Below are positions 49,001 through 57,543 of a stretch of DNA of 64,000 nt, piece after piece; within the stretch, counting starts at the first letter, position 1, and each line of letters starts with the position of its first letter. Under the pieces are notes generated by a model that did no database searches, had not been told where the DNA came from, and saw nothing but the letters and a program-made list of their open reading frames with translations. The stretch is from a virus: positions 1 to 64,000 of the IMG/VR virus record IMGVR_UViG_3300027708_000033; one strand, written 5' to 3'. The position numbers and the translations under genes were made by a program.

Positions 49001-50011
49001 ACTAAGGCTTGTCACTAAACCGCTATAAGTACCTAGATAGCTCGTTGTAGAACTTCTAGCAACGATACTTTTTGCCAAATCTGCTGAGTAGTTAGGTGCA
49101 GCAGAGTATTGCTGTAGACTTGTGCTTAAGTTAGTGGTGCTAGACCAGGCATAAGTAAACTCATTAGCAGCAGCGGTGTTCCCATCAAAGTAAGGCCTAG
49201 TCGTTGATGCTAGGTCTATCAGAACGGCGTCTAGGTAGAAAGTTTTTCCTACAGCAACTGTCGCGCTGTTTAGTACATAAAAAGTGTAGTTTTGAGCAGT
49301 AGTCGTGGTAAATGTAACTGAAAGTCTTTCCCAAGTATCGTACAAAGTCGCGTTTGTAGATGTCACTGCAAAGCTGGTTCCTTGAACGCTAAGCTGTGGT
49401 AGAACAGAACCAGTTGGAGTGTAGACGTACGCAGAATAAGTGTATGTTGTAGTAGCAGGCAGGGAAAGTGCGTATCCGGCACCATTGTTTGTTCCACCTG
49501 TACCAGCGGCGTACGTGACAAGCAAACTTTGACTGCCGACGTATTTTTGCGCAGTAGACACGGCAATACTGGCAGTATTTGGTGTTGCTCCAGCACCAAG
49601 CCAACCATTCGTAGGAGTAGTAGCGTGTTCAAAACTTGGGTTTGTGCACAAGTTAATTCTGCTAGTAGTTGTAGTAGAAGTTGCCGCAAAGTTTGGGTTA
49701 AGAATTAGATTAGTGCGAATGGTTGCCGTGCTAGACGATGCTTCAAAACCAGGGTTAGTCGCTAAGTTAGTTCTAGCAGTGGTTGTGGCAGTAGTGTCTT
49801 CAAAGCTTGGATTGCTGATTAGGTTTGTAGTTGCAGCTGATGACCATGCCACACCAGCTGAAGCAATTGCTGGCTTAGTCACTTCTAGACATGTGCTGCC
49901 AAAGAAGCCATCCGTTGTGCTACGAACAAACGAAGTTCCACTTCCAAGAGCGGACCATCCGGTAGTGTCTGTCTTAAACGACGGGTTACCTATAAGGTTT
50001 ATACGACTCAT
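46097..50011 (-). CDS. Distal tail (Dit-like) protein with carbohydrate-binding modules
   Basis: A 1304-residue tail-tip protein. The C-terminal ~380 residues hold the Dit-like part (GMQLNADVNINGLILN, GRYTARQIELKGSIL, MDFSVGLRAPDPIKY) plus one HGL-type repeat. The first ~900 residues are a chain of repeated lectin-like modules. Short lead-ins such as NLISNPSFEDTT or NLATNPGFEASS are followed by beta sandwiches, each ending in a segment like YFDGSTTAAGDFTYTW. These resemble carbohydrate-binding modules and suggest surface-glycan binding. It overlaps the tape measure stop by four bases. Confidence 0.78.
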   Translation of the reverse strand: MSRINLIGNPSFKTDTTGWSALGSGTSFVRSTTDGFFGSTCLEVTKPAIASAGVAWSSAATTNLISNPSFEDTTATTTARTNLATNPGFEASSSTATIRTNLILNPNFAATSTTTTSRINLCTNPSFEHATTPTNGWLGAGATPNTASIAVSTAQKYVGSQSLLVTYAAGTGGTNNGAGYALSLPATTTYTYSAYVYTPTGSVLPQLSVQGTSFAVTSTNATLYDTWERLSVTFTTTTAQNYTFYVLNSATVAVGKTFYLDAVLIDLASTTRPYFDGNTAAANEFTYAWSSTTNLSTSLQQYSAAPNYSADLAKSIVARSSTTSYLGTYSGLVTSLSSSGNLATYSYNTAVTAGTTYVGSLYVKDLSLGGNIYVNIDWRGSGGYISTSGGTATAISTGSWTRISVTGVAPSGAGAAAATGASLVLVVPSTAAYGSQVYIDAAMLEAGSSVNTYFDGSTTAAGDFTYTWNGTADASTSNQVANMVDGWVSGYNPGNLAYGRYRTSADKQSGSYSYAVNVYQGTGASQLNLTSDFFANGSTFASKTYTASVYVYASRAQTVSLFMTLGTGSGSLYPSTAVSVTAGTWTRISRTYTMPSDLTTMKIELVTNPSAGDVFYYDQLLVEQSSQLKSYFDGSTTAAANLTYAWSGTANASTSVQQYLANPSWGSLNSISAVASASQFYIGTKSALVTADGFGTFGIFNSGVAFAWTAVTVGVTYTSSIYVRDVNTAVSYYAGIEWRNSGGSSFSTINGTSKTVTSSGWTRISVTATAPLGAVTAGLVFYSTATPASGTQAYFDGAVFEASSTPTSYFDGSVTAIAPGTTYSASLYVKIPVGQEASSLRLYLYWYDFTGTQLSFATGALIPMVSDEGWVRLAVTAVAPADAVIAQIRLYQPTAGTAGQKFLIDAAMLEASAYVNEYTDDFSQGQETTKVNNALRPVPYPHLTGMQLNADVNINGLILNTIDEDSIVWVCTGINGWWGQTQSDIQDLPRGLGDGSYDVVGRYTARQIELKGSILPPDASYIDAARNKLVKAIDLVRTKGWLLADESPVKGAQVRLSGQPTIDVVNARGRMDFSVGLRAPDPIKYHYDTTVDEGFTKSTITSGGSATFNNIGNTNVCALMTVTGPFTANSVIKNTTTNQSIKMLSALSAAGLSLGPVTAVKRVTTDGVKYATVSVSTNYKLAVGDSVTIASVGNSFDGTFVVQAVNFTSSTTLDLTYVYTGASADYAYAAATGTVTLTNNEFMVIDTYNRDVFLNNNTTGSRELLDTLVDWIVIQPGVNTIKITDAGSNTTGTLEVKFRSGWIG

Positions 50012-53000
50012 CCGCGAGCTCCTCTACGCATTTGAAGTTGAAGCACACGACCGACTTCAGCAGCAAGTTCAACGGTGTCCATTCCAGGACTCGAGTTGAC
50101 ACTTATCGAAATGTTGACATCTCCACTAGACTGTGCTCCTGCCATACGAGCAATAGCCTGGTCAGGGTAACTGCCGTTGTTGACAGCGTTTAGTAGTGGA
50201 AGATACTTCTTTGTCGACAGGGCGTTGACAACAAACTCACCAGATGAAATCATTGCAGGAATCAGGTCGTCACGAGGACCACCACGGCCAACAGCGTAAC
50301 CTGAACCGTTTACATATTTTGCGATGCCGCCGTTTGCAAGTTTAAGAAGTCCGCCGTCTTTCTTTTTCTTGAAGGCATCAACAATAGACTGGAATGCGCT
50401 ACCCCAAGTGCTCCCATCAAACAGGTTAAAGCCCTTAGGCTTATTTTTTACGTCAAAGTCTACAGGAATCTTTACTGTACCAGGCTTGAGTTTAGCAACA
50501 GCATCTTGAACCTTAGTTTTTCCAGTTGCAATGCCGTCTACAAGTGTTTGTGCCCAGTGAGCACCATGCTCTTTGACACCTTCGTCGTAGATTGCTTTCC
50601 ACGTAGTTAAAGTTTTCTGTGCTTCTGTGACTGTTAGCGCCTTTGAAGTCATGCCCTCGGATAGGGCCAAAGCAGCCTTAGCACCTACTGTTGAAAAAGC
50701 TGTCTGAATTACACTTGCCTGATTAGATATACCAGTTGCTGCACCACTGGAAGCTGTTGCGGCCGCAGCTTCAAATGATGCTCTAGCACGTTCAATAGTT
50801 TTGGTGCCTCCGTCTACCATCTTCTGTGCTAGCTGTGCTGCAATCTTCGGGTCCATAGCGCTAAGACCTTTGATAGTAGCGTCACCGGCATTGTGCGCAG
50901 CTAGGTACAGAAGATTGTTTTGGAAGGCAGCAGCTTCTCTAACTTGCCTGTTCTGCTCTTTTAAGAACTTGTCTAGAGAAACTTTTCCATCTGTGGTAGC
51001 AGCGTCAATTGCGTCGGAGTAGCTTATCATTTTGCCGGCTGCATCTGTGATGCCCTTGGCTAGGTTTTCAGCTGCGACCCTGTTGTTCTCCATTTGAGCA
51101 GCGCCTTTACCCTGAGCCAAAGTGACCAGAGTCTGCTGCCGCTCTTGTTCAGTCATTGCTGCGGTGTTGATACCTAGACTTGTCGCTAGCTCCTGAATGT
51201 CTGTTTTATAGTCAGGCATTGTGTCAAGAAGTGCTGATACGGCTTCATCATTATCTCCGAGAGCTACACTCATTTCCTGGAAGCGAGCCTGAGCAGCAGG
51301 CATGTTGCTTTGAGCTAGAGTACTGAGTTGAGAGCCAACTTTTTTAAGTTGACCGGCCATCTGGTCAAACTCAGCAACCATTGCTCGGCTACCAAGATAG
51401 TCACCAGCTTGGTTGAACCAAGGAGCTTTAGTGTAACTGTTAAGTTTAACCACAGCAGCACCCAAGTCTTTGCTACCTACAGCTGCAATTTTTATAGTCT
51501 TATTCGCATCGGCCCATTGGGTAGTCCAACTGCTGCTAGGCAGTAGGTCGACAAAGTTGACGGATTCCAATGACTTTCTTAGTGTCACTGCACCGTCTAC
51601 ACCGGTGAGTAGCGAGTTCCTAATTTGGTCACCGGACATTGCTGCATCTAGTCTTGCCTGCTTAAACGCCTCGTCCAGTTGAACAGCAACATCGAGAAGA
51701 ACTCCGGCTGCCATTGCCCAGCCGGCACCTTTAGTTAGTTTTGAGAAGAATCCGTTTTTAGCAACGTTTGCAGTTTTAAGTGCTGCTTCGTTTTTAGCAA
51801 CGGCTGTAGTTTGCGCTTCAGCTGCTAACGTGGCTCTGCCTTGGGCGGCTTTTAGTTCAGACTGGCCTAGCACAGCCTTTTGTGCAGCCACGTTTTCACG
51901 CTCAATGGCTAGTGCTAAGTCTTGCTCAGCTTTAGTTTCTCGCATGACTGCGGCAGTGTATCTATCTGCTGCGGCGGCTCTCTCTGCGTCGCTTGCTGTT
52001 CCGGACTGATTGACCTTCATTGCCTCAGCTTCAGCAATGTTAGCCTCATTTACAGCTAGTGCTAGCTTGTCCTCAGCCTGAGTCCTAGCATTAGTCGCTT
52101 GCAATAATCTTGCTCGCTGAGCAGCAAGGCTTGCCTCAGCCTTTTGAACTCCAAGAGTGGCTTTGTCTAATGCAATGTTAGCAGCCTGAAGAGCTTTTGT
52201 AGTTTTTGCTGCCTCTGCGTTAGCAGTCTTTACGCGGTTAGTTTCACCAAACAGCGCATTCATTCCTCGTGTCACTGATTTTAGTTGGCCAATGAAGTAA
52301 TTAAAGATAAACTGTGCACCCTTGAATCCAAAAATAAGAGCAACTATTGCACCATGGAATACGCCTAGAACGTCTAAAACAGGTTTTAGTGCATTTAGCA
52401 CATTGGTGACAATGTCTACAAGTCCAGAAAGAGTTCTAAAGAATGTGCTCGCAGCACCAGAATCAGATAGAGCAGCAATAAACTTAGTTAGACTTACAAG
52501 AAGCTGTGCAAGAGCAGGCTGAGTCTTAATAGATTCTTGAAGAATAGTTTGAATAAACGGAGTCGCTTGTTTTAGCGTCTGCCAGAATATCTTTGTTTCA
52601 GGAGCAGTTCCTAACTCCTTGAACACATGTAAAACACCACCTATTGTGGTGAGCATTTCCTTTGTATTAGCCGCAGCTCCAAGGAAATACGATTGAGATT
52701 TACTCTGCCCGGCAACTGTGTTCATTTCACGCCATTTGCCTGTAGCTGTCTGAAGGAAATTCAGCATTAGTTGGCCGCCACTTGTTGGGCCAAAGTTAGC
52801 CTTTATCAGACCGCCTAACCCTGAGAACACATTTCCAGCAATTTTACCGAACTGTGCTGCAAGCTCACCGGCGCGGTTGAAAAACTTAGTTAGTGAACCG
52901 TCCTGGAGACCTTTAGTCACAAAGTTGTTAAACTTAGTTGAAATAGTTACCAGCCAGCCGGCAAACTTTTCTGTTAGCGGCGCAGCGGCTTTAAGTATTC

Positions 53001-54360
53001 CAAGCATTCCACTAAAAGCGTTTCCAGCAGCTTTACCAAAGCTAGATAGCACGGTACGCGATGTGGAGACAAATGAGTCCATTCGACCGCGAACTGTTGC
53101 GGTATCAAAGATGTCAACAAAGTTTTTAGTTGCATCTCCCATGCCGAGAGCTAGCTGGTGAATGTTACCCTTTAGCGCAGGAAATGCCGGTCCGTGGATT
53201 AGTCTATCTAGTTGCTGCTGTAATACTGGTAAGAATCCAGAAGCTGCCGCTTCCTTTAGTGCTTGAAACTCTGGATGCATCTTTGCAAGATATCTAGCAA
53301 ACTCTTTCTGCGTCACAGTGAGCTTCATTAGCGCTGCGTTAGCTTGCTCAGCTCCTGCAGTTTGAGCTCGTCTTAGTGCACGCTCCGCTGCAGCCTGAGA
53401 CTGAAGTGCGTCACGTAGAGTTTTGTTTAGGTCTAGCTCGGCATTGTTTCTTGCATTTGTCGCATCGCGGACAGATTCGATACCCATGATTCCAGTTTGT
53501 GCAACACGGTCTTGCTCTTTACTGGTAACTTCTGCATTTGCCTTTGACCTGCGAAAGGCTAGTTCAGCCTCCTGGTACTGAAGCATAGCCTGTCTACGAG
53601 CCATGCTGCTAGGCGGCATATCCTGAACACGGGCAAGAGTCAATCTTGCCTTTTCAAGGTTTAGACTTGCACCTGTCTCATCTAGCGCAGCTTGTTCAGC
53701 TTCAAAGCCAATCTGCCGCATTTGTTCACGGCCGTCTTTAATGGCATTATTTAGATTATGTTGTGCCTCTTCAAGGCGCTTATGTGCAGCTGCTAGGCTT
53801 TCATCGTTGCGCTGAATGGTTTGTGCTAAGGCACGTTCAGCATCTTGCTGCGCTCTTGCTCGTTGTACGCCACCTGTAGGGTTTGCTAATGTGCTTGCTG
53901 CAGCACCGACACCGGACAGCGCTAGTTTAGCAACTGCAAATCCTGCTTTCAGTCCGGCAAAAGCGCCTACTACTGCAACTAACGAAGCTGCAGCACCACC
54001 AGCGACTCCGATTAGAGAACCTAAACCTCCGACTAGAGAAGATACGCTGCCAGATAGAACACCAATACCGCCTTGAGCAATGTATCCAGCCTTGCTCAAG
54101 GCCATCATCTTTTCACGAGCCTTATCAGCTCCAGGAGCAAGCGACTCTAACTTGTTTAGAATTTCATCAAAGCCGCCGCCTTTGCTGCCTCCACCACTGG
54201 CCATTCCTTTTTCAAGGCCGCGACTTATATCTTGTCCAGCCTTTTGACCGATGCCTTCGGCACCGCGAAGTTTGTCCTTTAGGTCTCTCTCAAAACCTTC
54301 AGTAATTACGCGCGCAATGAGCGTAATGCTACCAACGTTATTAGCGCCGCCGATGGCCAT
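50008..54360 (-). CDS. Tape measure protein
   Basis: A 1450-residue tape measure. Long Ala/Lys/Glu-rich helices (~150-350 and ~730-880) flank hydrophobic segments near 90-150 (SLVGGLGSLIGVAGGAAASLVAVVG) that can insert into the host membrane. A C-terminal part has GGIAKYVNGSGYAVGRGGPRDDLIPAMIS, common at the end of tape measures. At ~1.5 angstrom per residue it predicts a tail near 215 nm. No lytic transglycosylase or peptidase motif was recognised. It follows the tail assembly chaperones. Confidence 0.93.
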   Translation of the reverse strand: MAIGGANNVGSITLIARVITEGFERDLKDKLRGAEGIGQKAGQDISRGLEKGMASGGGSKGGGFDEILNKLESLAPGADKAREKMMALSKAGYIAQGGIGVLSGSVSSLVGGLGSLIGVAGGAAASLVAVVGAFAGLKAGFAVAKLALSGVGAAASTLANPTGGVQRARAQQDAERALAQTIQRNDESLAAAHKRLEEAQHNLNNAIKDGREQMRQIGFEAEQAALDETGASLNLEKARLTLARVQDMPPSSMARRQAMLQYQEAELAFRRSKANAEVTSKEQDRVAQTGIMGIESVRDATNARNNAELDLNKTLRDALQSQAAAERALRRAQTAGAEQANAALMKLTVTQKEFARYLAKMHPEFQALKEAAASGFLPVLQQQLDRLIHGPAFPALKGNIHQLALGMGDATKNFVDIFDTATVRGRMDSFVSTSRTVLSSFGKAAGNAFSGMLGILKAAAPLTEKFAGWLVTISTKFNNFVTKGLQDGSLTKFFNRAGELAAQFGKIAGNVFSGLGGLIKANFGPTSGGQLMLNFLQTATGKWREMNTVAGQSKSQSYFLGAAANTKEMLTTIGGVLHVFKELGTAPETKIFWQTLKQATPFIQTILQESIKTQPALAQLLVSLTKFIAALSDSGAASTFFRTLSGLVDIVTNVLNALKPVLDVLGVFHGAIVALIFGFKGAQFIFNYFIGQLKSVTRGMNALFGETNRVKTANAEAAKTTKALQAANIALDKATLGVQKAEASLAAQRARLLQATNARTQAEDKLALAVNEANIAEAEAMKVNQSGTASDAERAAAADRYTAAVMRETKAEQDLALAIERENVAAQKAVLGQSELKAAQGRATLAAEAQTTAVAKNEAALKTANVAKNGFFSKLTKGAGWAMAAGVLLDVAVQLDEAFKQARLDAAMSGDQIRNSLLTGVDGAVTLRKSLESVNFVDLLPSSSWTTQWADANKTIKIAAVGSKDLGAAVVKLNSYTKAPWFNQAGDYLGSRAMVAEFDQMAGQLKKVGSQLSTLAQSNMPAAQARFQEMSVALGDNDEAVSALLDTMPDYKTDIQELATSLGINTAAMTEQERQQTLVTLAQGKGAAQMENNRVAAENLAKGITDAAGKMISYSDAIDAATTDGKVSLDKFLKEQNRQVREAAAFQNNLLYLAAHNAGDATIKGLSAMDPKIAAQLAQKMVDGGTKTIERARASFEAAAATASSGAATGISNQASVIQTAFSTVGAKAALALSEGMTSKALTVTEAQKTLTTWKAIYDEGVKEHGAHWAQTLVDGIATGKTKVQDAVAKLKPGTVKIPVDFDVKNKPKGFNLFDGSTWGSAFQSIVDAFKKKKDGGLLKLANGGIAKYVNGSGYAVGRGGPRDDLIPAMISSGEFVVNALSTKKYLPLLNAVNNGSYPDQAIARMAGAQSSGDVNISISVNSSPGMDTVELAAEVGRVLQLQMRRGARG

Positions 54361-54385
54361 GAGAGGACCTCCTTCCTAAGTTATG

Positions 54386-54823
54386 CTAGTTTATTGGTGC
54401 ATCCAAGATGTCACCAAATGGTGCTACTGCGTCTGGGTTGAAGTTTGTAGGTGGTACATAGGTCCTTGTTCTAGGATTAAATGGATTTATCGGAGCCTCA
54501 GGTTCAGCAGGTAACTGCCCCAATTCATCGTCAAGATTCTCTAATCCTCTATCTCCTGATGCGGCGCTGCCGTAAGCATATTTCTGGCCATAGAGGTCCT
54601 CGTAGATAGTTCTACGCATTCCGTCTCTAACCTCAATAAGTTCTGGAGAAAGTCCACGGACCTCATCTTCAAAGAAGTAATGAATAACATCTAGCATTTC
54701 AGATGCTTCCATTTCTTTGAGGTTCACTCCGTGTACCAGACCTTTACCGTTTACGTATGGCCAGAGGTCTACTGCCCAGCGGAGGAGAGCTCTGGCTGCT
54801 CTTCCGGGCGGGTAGTGTACTCC
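54386..54823 (-). CDS. Tail assembly chaperone, -1 frameshift part
   Basis: This frame is open from just after a TGA at 54826-54824 to TAA-side 54386 and reads into the upstream gene. The overlap in the -1 frame (RALLRWAVDLWPYVNGKGLVHGVNLKEMEASEML) is typical second-part sequence. As in most long-tailed phages, ribosomes probably slip -1 near the end of 54769..55119 to make a fused G-T chaperone that guides the tape measure. A GTG at 54727 could start the part alone. The slip must lie between 54823 and 54771; no textbook heptamer is present, CCCGGAA being the best candidate. Confidence 0.7.
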   Translation of the reverse strand, partial: GVHYPPGRAARALLRWAVDLWPYVNGKGLVHGVNLKEMEASEMLDVIHYFFEDEVRGLSPELIEVRDGMRRTIYEDLYGQKYAYGSAASGDRGLENLDDELGQLPAEPEAPINPFNPRTRTYVPPTNFNPDAVAPFGDILDAPIN

Positions 54824-55119
54824 TCAACAAGCCAGCCAATAATTTCACTTAGAGTTTCAACGGATACAATCCGGTCCTTGCTGGTAAGCAAGTCATCAAA
54901 GCGTTTGTAGCTCTCGTCTTCTAGCACACTTACAAAGAACTTGCCGATGAATTTTGCTGTCTGACCTGGAGAATTGTCGTCTCCGTTGTTTGCTAGGTCA
55001 AGCATCAATTTTCCCTGAACCTGAGGAAGGCAGCGGAATTCTTCACCGTGAAGTTTGAATGTTAGTGGTTCTTTCTGGTCTCCGTCTGCGCCGGTGCCAA
55101 AGTCTTTAAATCGGGTCAC
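54769..55119 (-). CDS. Tail assembly chaperone, first part
   Basis: A 116-residue protein starting at GTG 55119, coming right after the tail-completion genes and before the tape measure, which is the fixed place of tail assembly chaperones. Segments: EPLTFKLHGEEFRCLPQVQGK, then a helical middle and IIGWLVEEYTT near the end. It coats the tape measure during tail polymerisation. Translation probably continues by -1 slippage into 54386..54823. Confidence 0.78.
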   Translation of the reverse strand: MTRFKDFGTGADGDQKEPLTFKLHGEEFRCLPQVQGKLMLDLANNGDDNSPGQTAKFIGKFFVSVLEDESYKRFDDLLTSKDRIVSVETLSEIIGWLVEEYTTRPEEQPELSSAGQ

Positions 55120-55166
55120 TTTAGTTCTCTTTCTGTTAGATATGTGTAATCGTCTGATAGAAGCAT
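55116..55166 (-). CDS. Possible 16-residue leader peptide
   Basis: ATG 55166 follows a strong GTAGGAGCAAAA ribosome site, and its TGA overlaps the GTG of the chaperone (GTGA). It encodes MLLSDDYTYLTERELK. The tight coupling suggests it opens or meters translation of the chaperone. The product is too short for similarity. Confidence 0.35.
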   Translation of the reverse strand: MLLSDDYTYLTERELK

Positions 55167-55188
55167 TTTTGCTCCTACACCAATCGTA

Positions 55189-55587
55189 TTATGGTATGAA
55201 GTAAACGAGTTGGTCTGCAAGGAACCTGTTAGGCTTAGTTCCAGGGTGGCGAACACGTCTAGCGTAAACAACTTGCGCTCCTCGAGTGAATCGCAGAACC
55301 TTTGTTCCCTGCTTTGGAGTAATAATGTGTGGACGAGTCCCGTTGTGGTGGATTGCAGCAATGCGATGCATCGTCCAGATAGTCAAGTACTGGCCAGTAG
55401 AATTCGTTAGATGAGACATACGAATGCTTCTACGAAGCGAACCGGTCTTTACTCCAACTTGACGTTTCGCGGCATTTAGCGCGAGCTCTCCACGCTTCTT
55501 TAGCCAGCGGCCAATTTCTCCACGGTCACCATTAAGCTCGTAGCCTAACTTTGTCTTGTCAATGTTGATTACTAAATGGTCTGGCAT
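55189..55587 (-). CDS. HK97 gp10-like head-tail connector
   Basis: A 132-residue protein with LALNAAKRQVGVKTGSLRRS, IWTMHRIAAIHHNGTRPH and the C-terminal ARRVRHPGTKPNRFLADQL. The KTGxLRxS...HxGT...HPGTxPxxFL pattern is the HK97 gp10 family. It forms part of the neck or tail completion ring. It is encoded between the tail terminator-like and chaperone genes, as usual. Confidence 0.85.
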   Translation of the reverse strand: MPDHLVINIDKTKLGYELNGDRGEIGRWLKKRGELALNAAKRQVGVKTGSLRRSIRMSHLTNSTGQYLTIWTMHRIAAIHHNGTRPHIITPKQGTKVLRFTRGAQVVYARRVRHPGTKPNRFLADQLVYFIP

Positions 55588-56093
55588 TATGGAACCGCCA
55601 TGGTTATCTGCAATGTTGTGGATTGGAGTCCACCCTCAGGCTCTCCAACTTCAACAGTGGCAAGAACTCCTGGACCGTAGCCAGAAGAGTCCCATTGGTC
55701 TAGTAGGTTTACAGACTGCATTAATACCCAGGCATCAATCGCAGCGTATGCTGCTACTTGTTGAATCTTGCTTGTACTAGGAGGTTGGCCGTTCTGGCCG
55801 ACAACTGGAACCTCTCTAGCAACAGAGATAGTGAGAGTGGCCGTTCTTGGAACGTTACAGCGCTGCGGACTGTTTATCTCTGCACCGACCGGGCCTAAAT
55901 ACATCTGAATAAATGAAACTACAACTTGCTCGCAGTCTACAGCTGGCTGCCCCATTGTCCAATAACGTCTGTTTGGCAACGAGACGTTATACGACTGGTA
56001 AATTGCCTCAACTCGCTCTAAAACACCGTCAAGCATCTGCTTTAGGTTTAGTGCGTCTTCGGCCACTCCTGAGATATCAATAGTGGTAGCCAT
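55587..56093 (-). CDS. Tail terminator / connector-like protein, 168 residues
   Basis: No single strong motif. Position between the adaptor and gp10-like genes, length and a mixed alpha/beta pattern (LNLKQMLDGVLERVEAIYQ, TATLTISVAREVPVVG, YAAIDAWVLMQSVNLL, ATVEVGEPEGGLQSTTLQITM) fit a tail terminator or minor connector. It shares a one-base stop/start overlap with the gp10-like gene. Confidence 0.6.
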   Translation of the reverse strand: MATTIDISGVAEDALNLKQMLDGVLERVEAIYQSYNVSLPNRRYWTMGQPAVDCEQVVVSFIQMYLGPVGAEINSPQRCNVPRTATLTISVAREVPVVGQNGQPPSTSKIQQVAAYAAIDAWVLMQSVNLLDQWDSSGYGPGVLATVEVGEPEGGLQSTTLQITMAVP

Positions 56094-56102
56094 CAGTTAT
56101 TC

Positions 56103-56339
56103 TTACTTAGTAGCTTCCTTGGTCGGCTCAGCTACCTTAACTTCTTCGACAACTTCTTCGACAACTGGTTCAACAACAGGCTCAACTACTGGCTCGACAA
56201 CTGTTTCAACAACTGGCTTAGCCGGCTTTTCTGCCTTCTTGCTAACGACTTCTTCAGCCTTCTTAGCTTCAACTACAGGAACTACAGGCTTTGACAAGTC
56301 GTGCATGTCTGTAGCGGTGAAGTTTGTTTGATATAACAT
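56103..56339 (-). CDS. Small PVVE-repeat protein, 78 residues
   Basis: A short N-terminal segment (LYQTNFTATDMHDLSKP) is followed by a Val/Pro/Glu/Lys-rich extended tail with four to five PVVEPVVE-like repeats. Such tails are unfolded or stiff spacers. It lies among head-tail connector genes, so a minor virion or assembly role is likely; the family is not recognised. Confidence 0.6.
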   Translation of the reverse strand: MLYQTNFTATDMHDLSKPVVPVVEAKKAEEVVSKKAEKPAKPVVETVVEPVVEPVVEPVVEEVVEEVKVAEPTKEATK

Positions 56340-56355
56340 TTTTACTCTTTTCTTT

Positions 56356-57462
56356 TTAGGAGGTGTACATCTTGATTGTTAGGTTTCCAGAGCCAATTTC
56401 TGCAAGCGACTCAACACCGTTAACGGTCTTGCTAGCATACAAAGTCCAGCTCCCTGGGTCAACCATTCCCAATACCGATTGCGCTGTTGCATAAGGAATT
56501 GAGAAATCTACTCGTGACGGACTAATTAATACTACATACGCAGAATCCACAGTGACTGACTTGTTTCCACTCCAGTTGCGGACTATCACCTTAGGGCTCC
56601 AGCCAACTTGGTCAACAAAGATAGTGGTGTCTAGTCCCTTGCCGACAGTGCTAAACTGTGCTGGCGCACCGCTTAGACTTACGATGTCCAGCAGTGCATT
56701 AGCTGTAAGAGGTGCAGTTTTTGGTGTGTAGCGACGAGCACGCGGTGCATCAGGTGAGAATACTTTTGCACGTGCCTTTGCACCGTCTGGGTTCGCTGAT
56801 TTTAGGAACAAGTCGATTGCGTAAAGTCCTGTTCGAAGCTCAGCGATAAAGTCTTGGCTGTCAAGCAGTGTGTAGCTGACACCTTGGCGAGCAACAGATG
56901 TGACACGCTGAGGAAGCATGCAGTCGTCGTCACCTGCCCAAAGTTTTGCAAATTCAATAGCCAGTGTACGCGCAGCCATCTTACCAGCGGTTGGAACTGG
57001 AACTCCGTATGAATACGTGACTTCTACGTTACACGGCGTCCACAGCACTCCAGTCGATGCCTGGATAGTTGAATGGTCTACCAAGTAGTAGGAACTTGGG
57101 TCTAGTACTTGTCCATCGCGTGTACGAATTGCATGAATCTGGGTCACTGGACGCCCACGCAACTTGATGCGCGATTCAGGTGATAGACCGTCTGAAACTA
57201 ATTCAGCGTACTGGTTAAAGTCGGAGATTGGAAAGTTGTACGCTTCTCCGTTGATTAGAGATGCCGAATAGTTTTTTGATGAAGCTCCAAGGCGGTAACT
57301 TCTGTTAGCACACACGTATTTTTCTGTAACTGTCGTTATGCCGTTAAAGCGTCTTCCTGACATTGTCCACATGAGATACGACGCAGCTTCAACTGCTTCC
57401 TGTGCATACTCAGTGTTTGAGTACTGCCCAAGGTCACTTGCCGTAACCCAAAGACCAGTCAT
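56356..57462 (-). CDS. Head-to-tail adaptor-like protein, 368 residues
   Basis: The first ~220 residues resemble phage head-tail adaptors. They include WVTASDLGQYSNTEYAQEAVEAASYLMWTMSGRRFNG and KLRGRPVTQIHAIR; helical packing against LAIEFAKLWAGDD and a beta part (TYSYGVPVP) follow. The last ~150 residues form an extra beta-sandwich (VIVRNWSGNKSVTVDSAYVVLIS). It probably joins portal and tail. It is encoded right after the major tail protein and a strong terminator. Confidence 0.72.
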   Translation of the reverse strand: MTGLWVTASDLGQYSNTEYAQEAVEAASYLMWTMSGRRFNGITTVTEKYVCANRSYRLGASSKNYSASLINGEAYNFPISDFNQYAELVSDGLSPESRIKLRGRPVTQIHAIRTRDGQVLDPSSYYLVDHSTIQASTGVLWTPCNVEVTYSYGVPVPTAGKMAARTLAIEFAKLWAGDDDCMLPQRVTSVARQGVSYTLLDSQDFIAELRTGLYAIDLFLKSANPDGAKARAKVFSPDAPRARRYTPKTAPLTANALLDIVSLSGAPAQFSTVGKGLDTTIFVDQVGWSPKVIVRNWSGNKSVTVDSAYVVLISPSRVDFSIPYATAQSVLGMVDPGSWTLYASKTVNGVESLAEIGSGNLTIKMYTS

Positions 57463-57482
57463 TGTAAAACCTCTATCTTAGT

Positions 57483-57530
57483 AAAACGGGCGACACGTCT
57501 ATGAAATTGTTCAATAAGACGTGCCGCCCG
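57483..57530 (-). terminator. Strong Rho-independent terminator after tail protein
   Basis: On the minus strand CGGGCGGCACGTCT and AGACGTGTCGCCCG form a perfect 14-bp stem (one G-U) around a 16-base loop, followed by TTTT. It lies between the tail protein stop (57544) and the adaptor ATG (57462), so part of the transcripts from the capsid region should end here. Confidence 0.85.
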
Positions 57531-57543
57531 ATTATTTTTGCTA

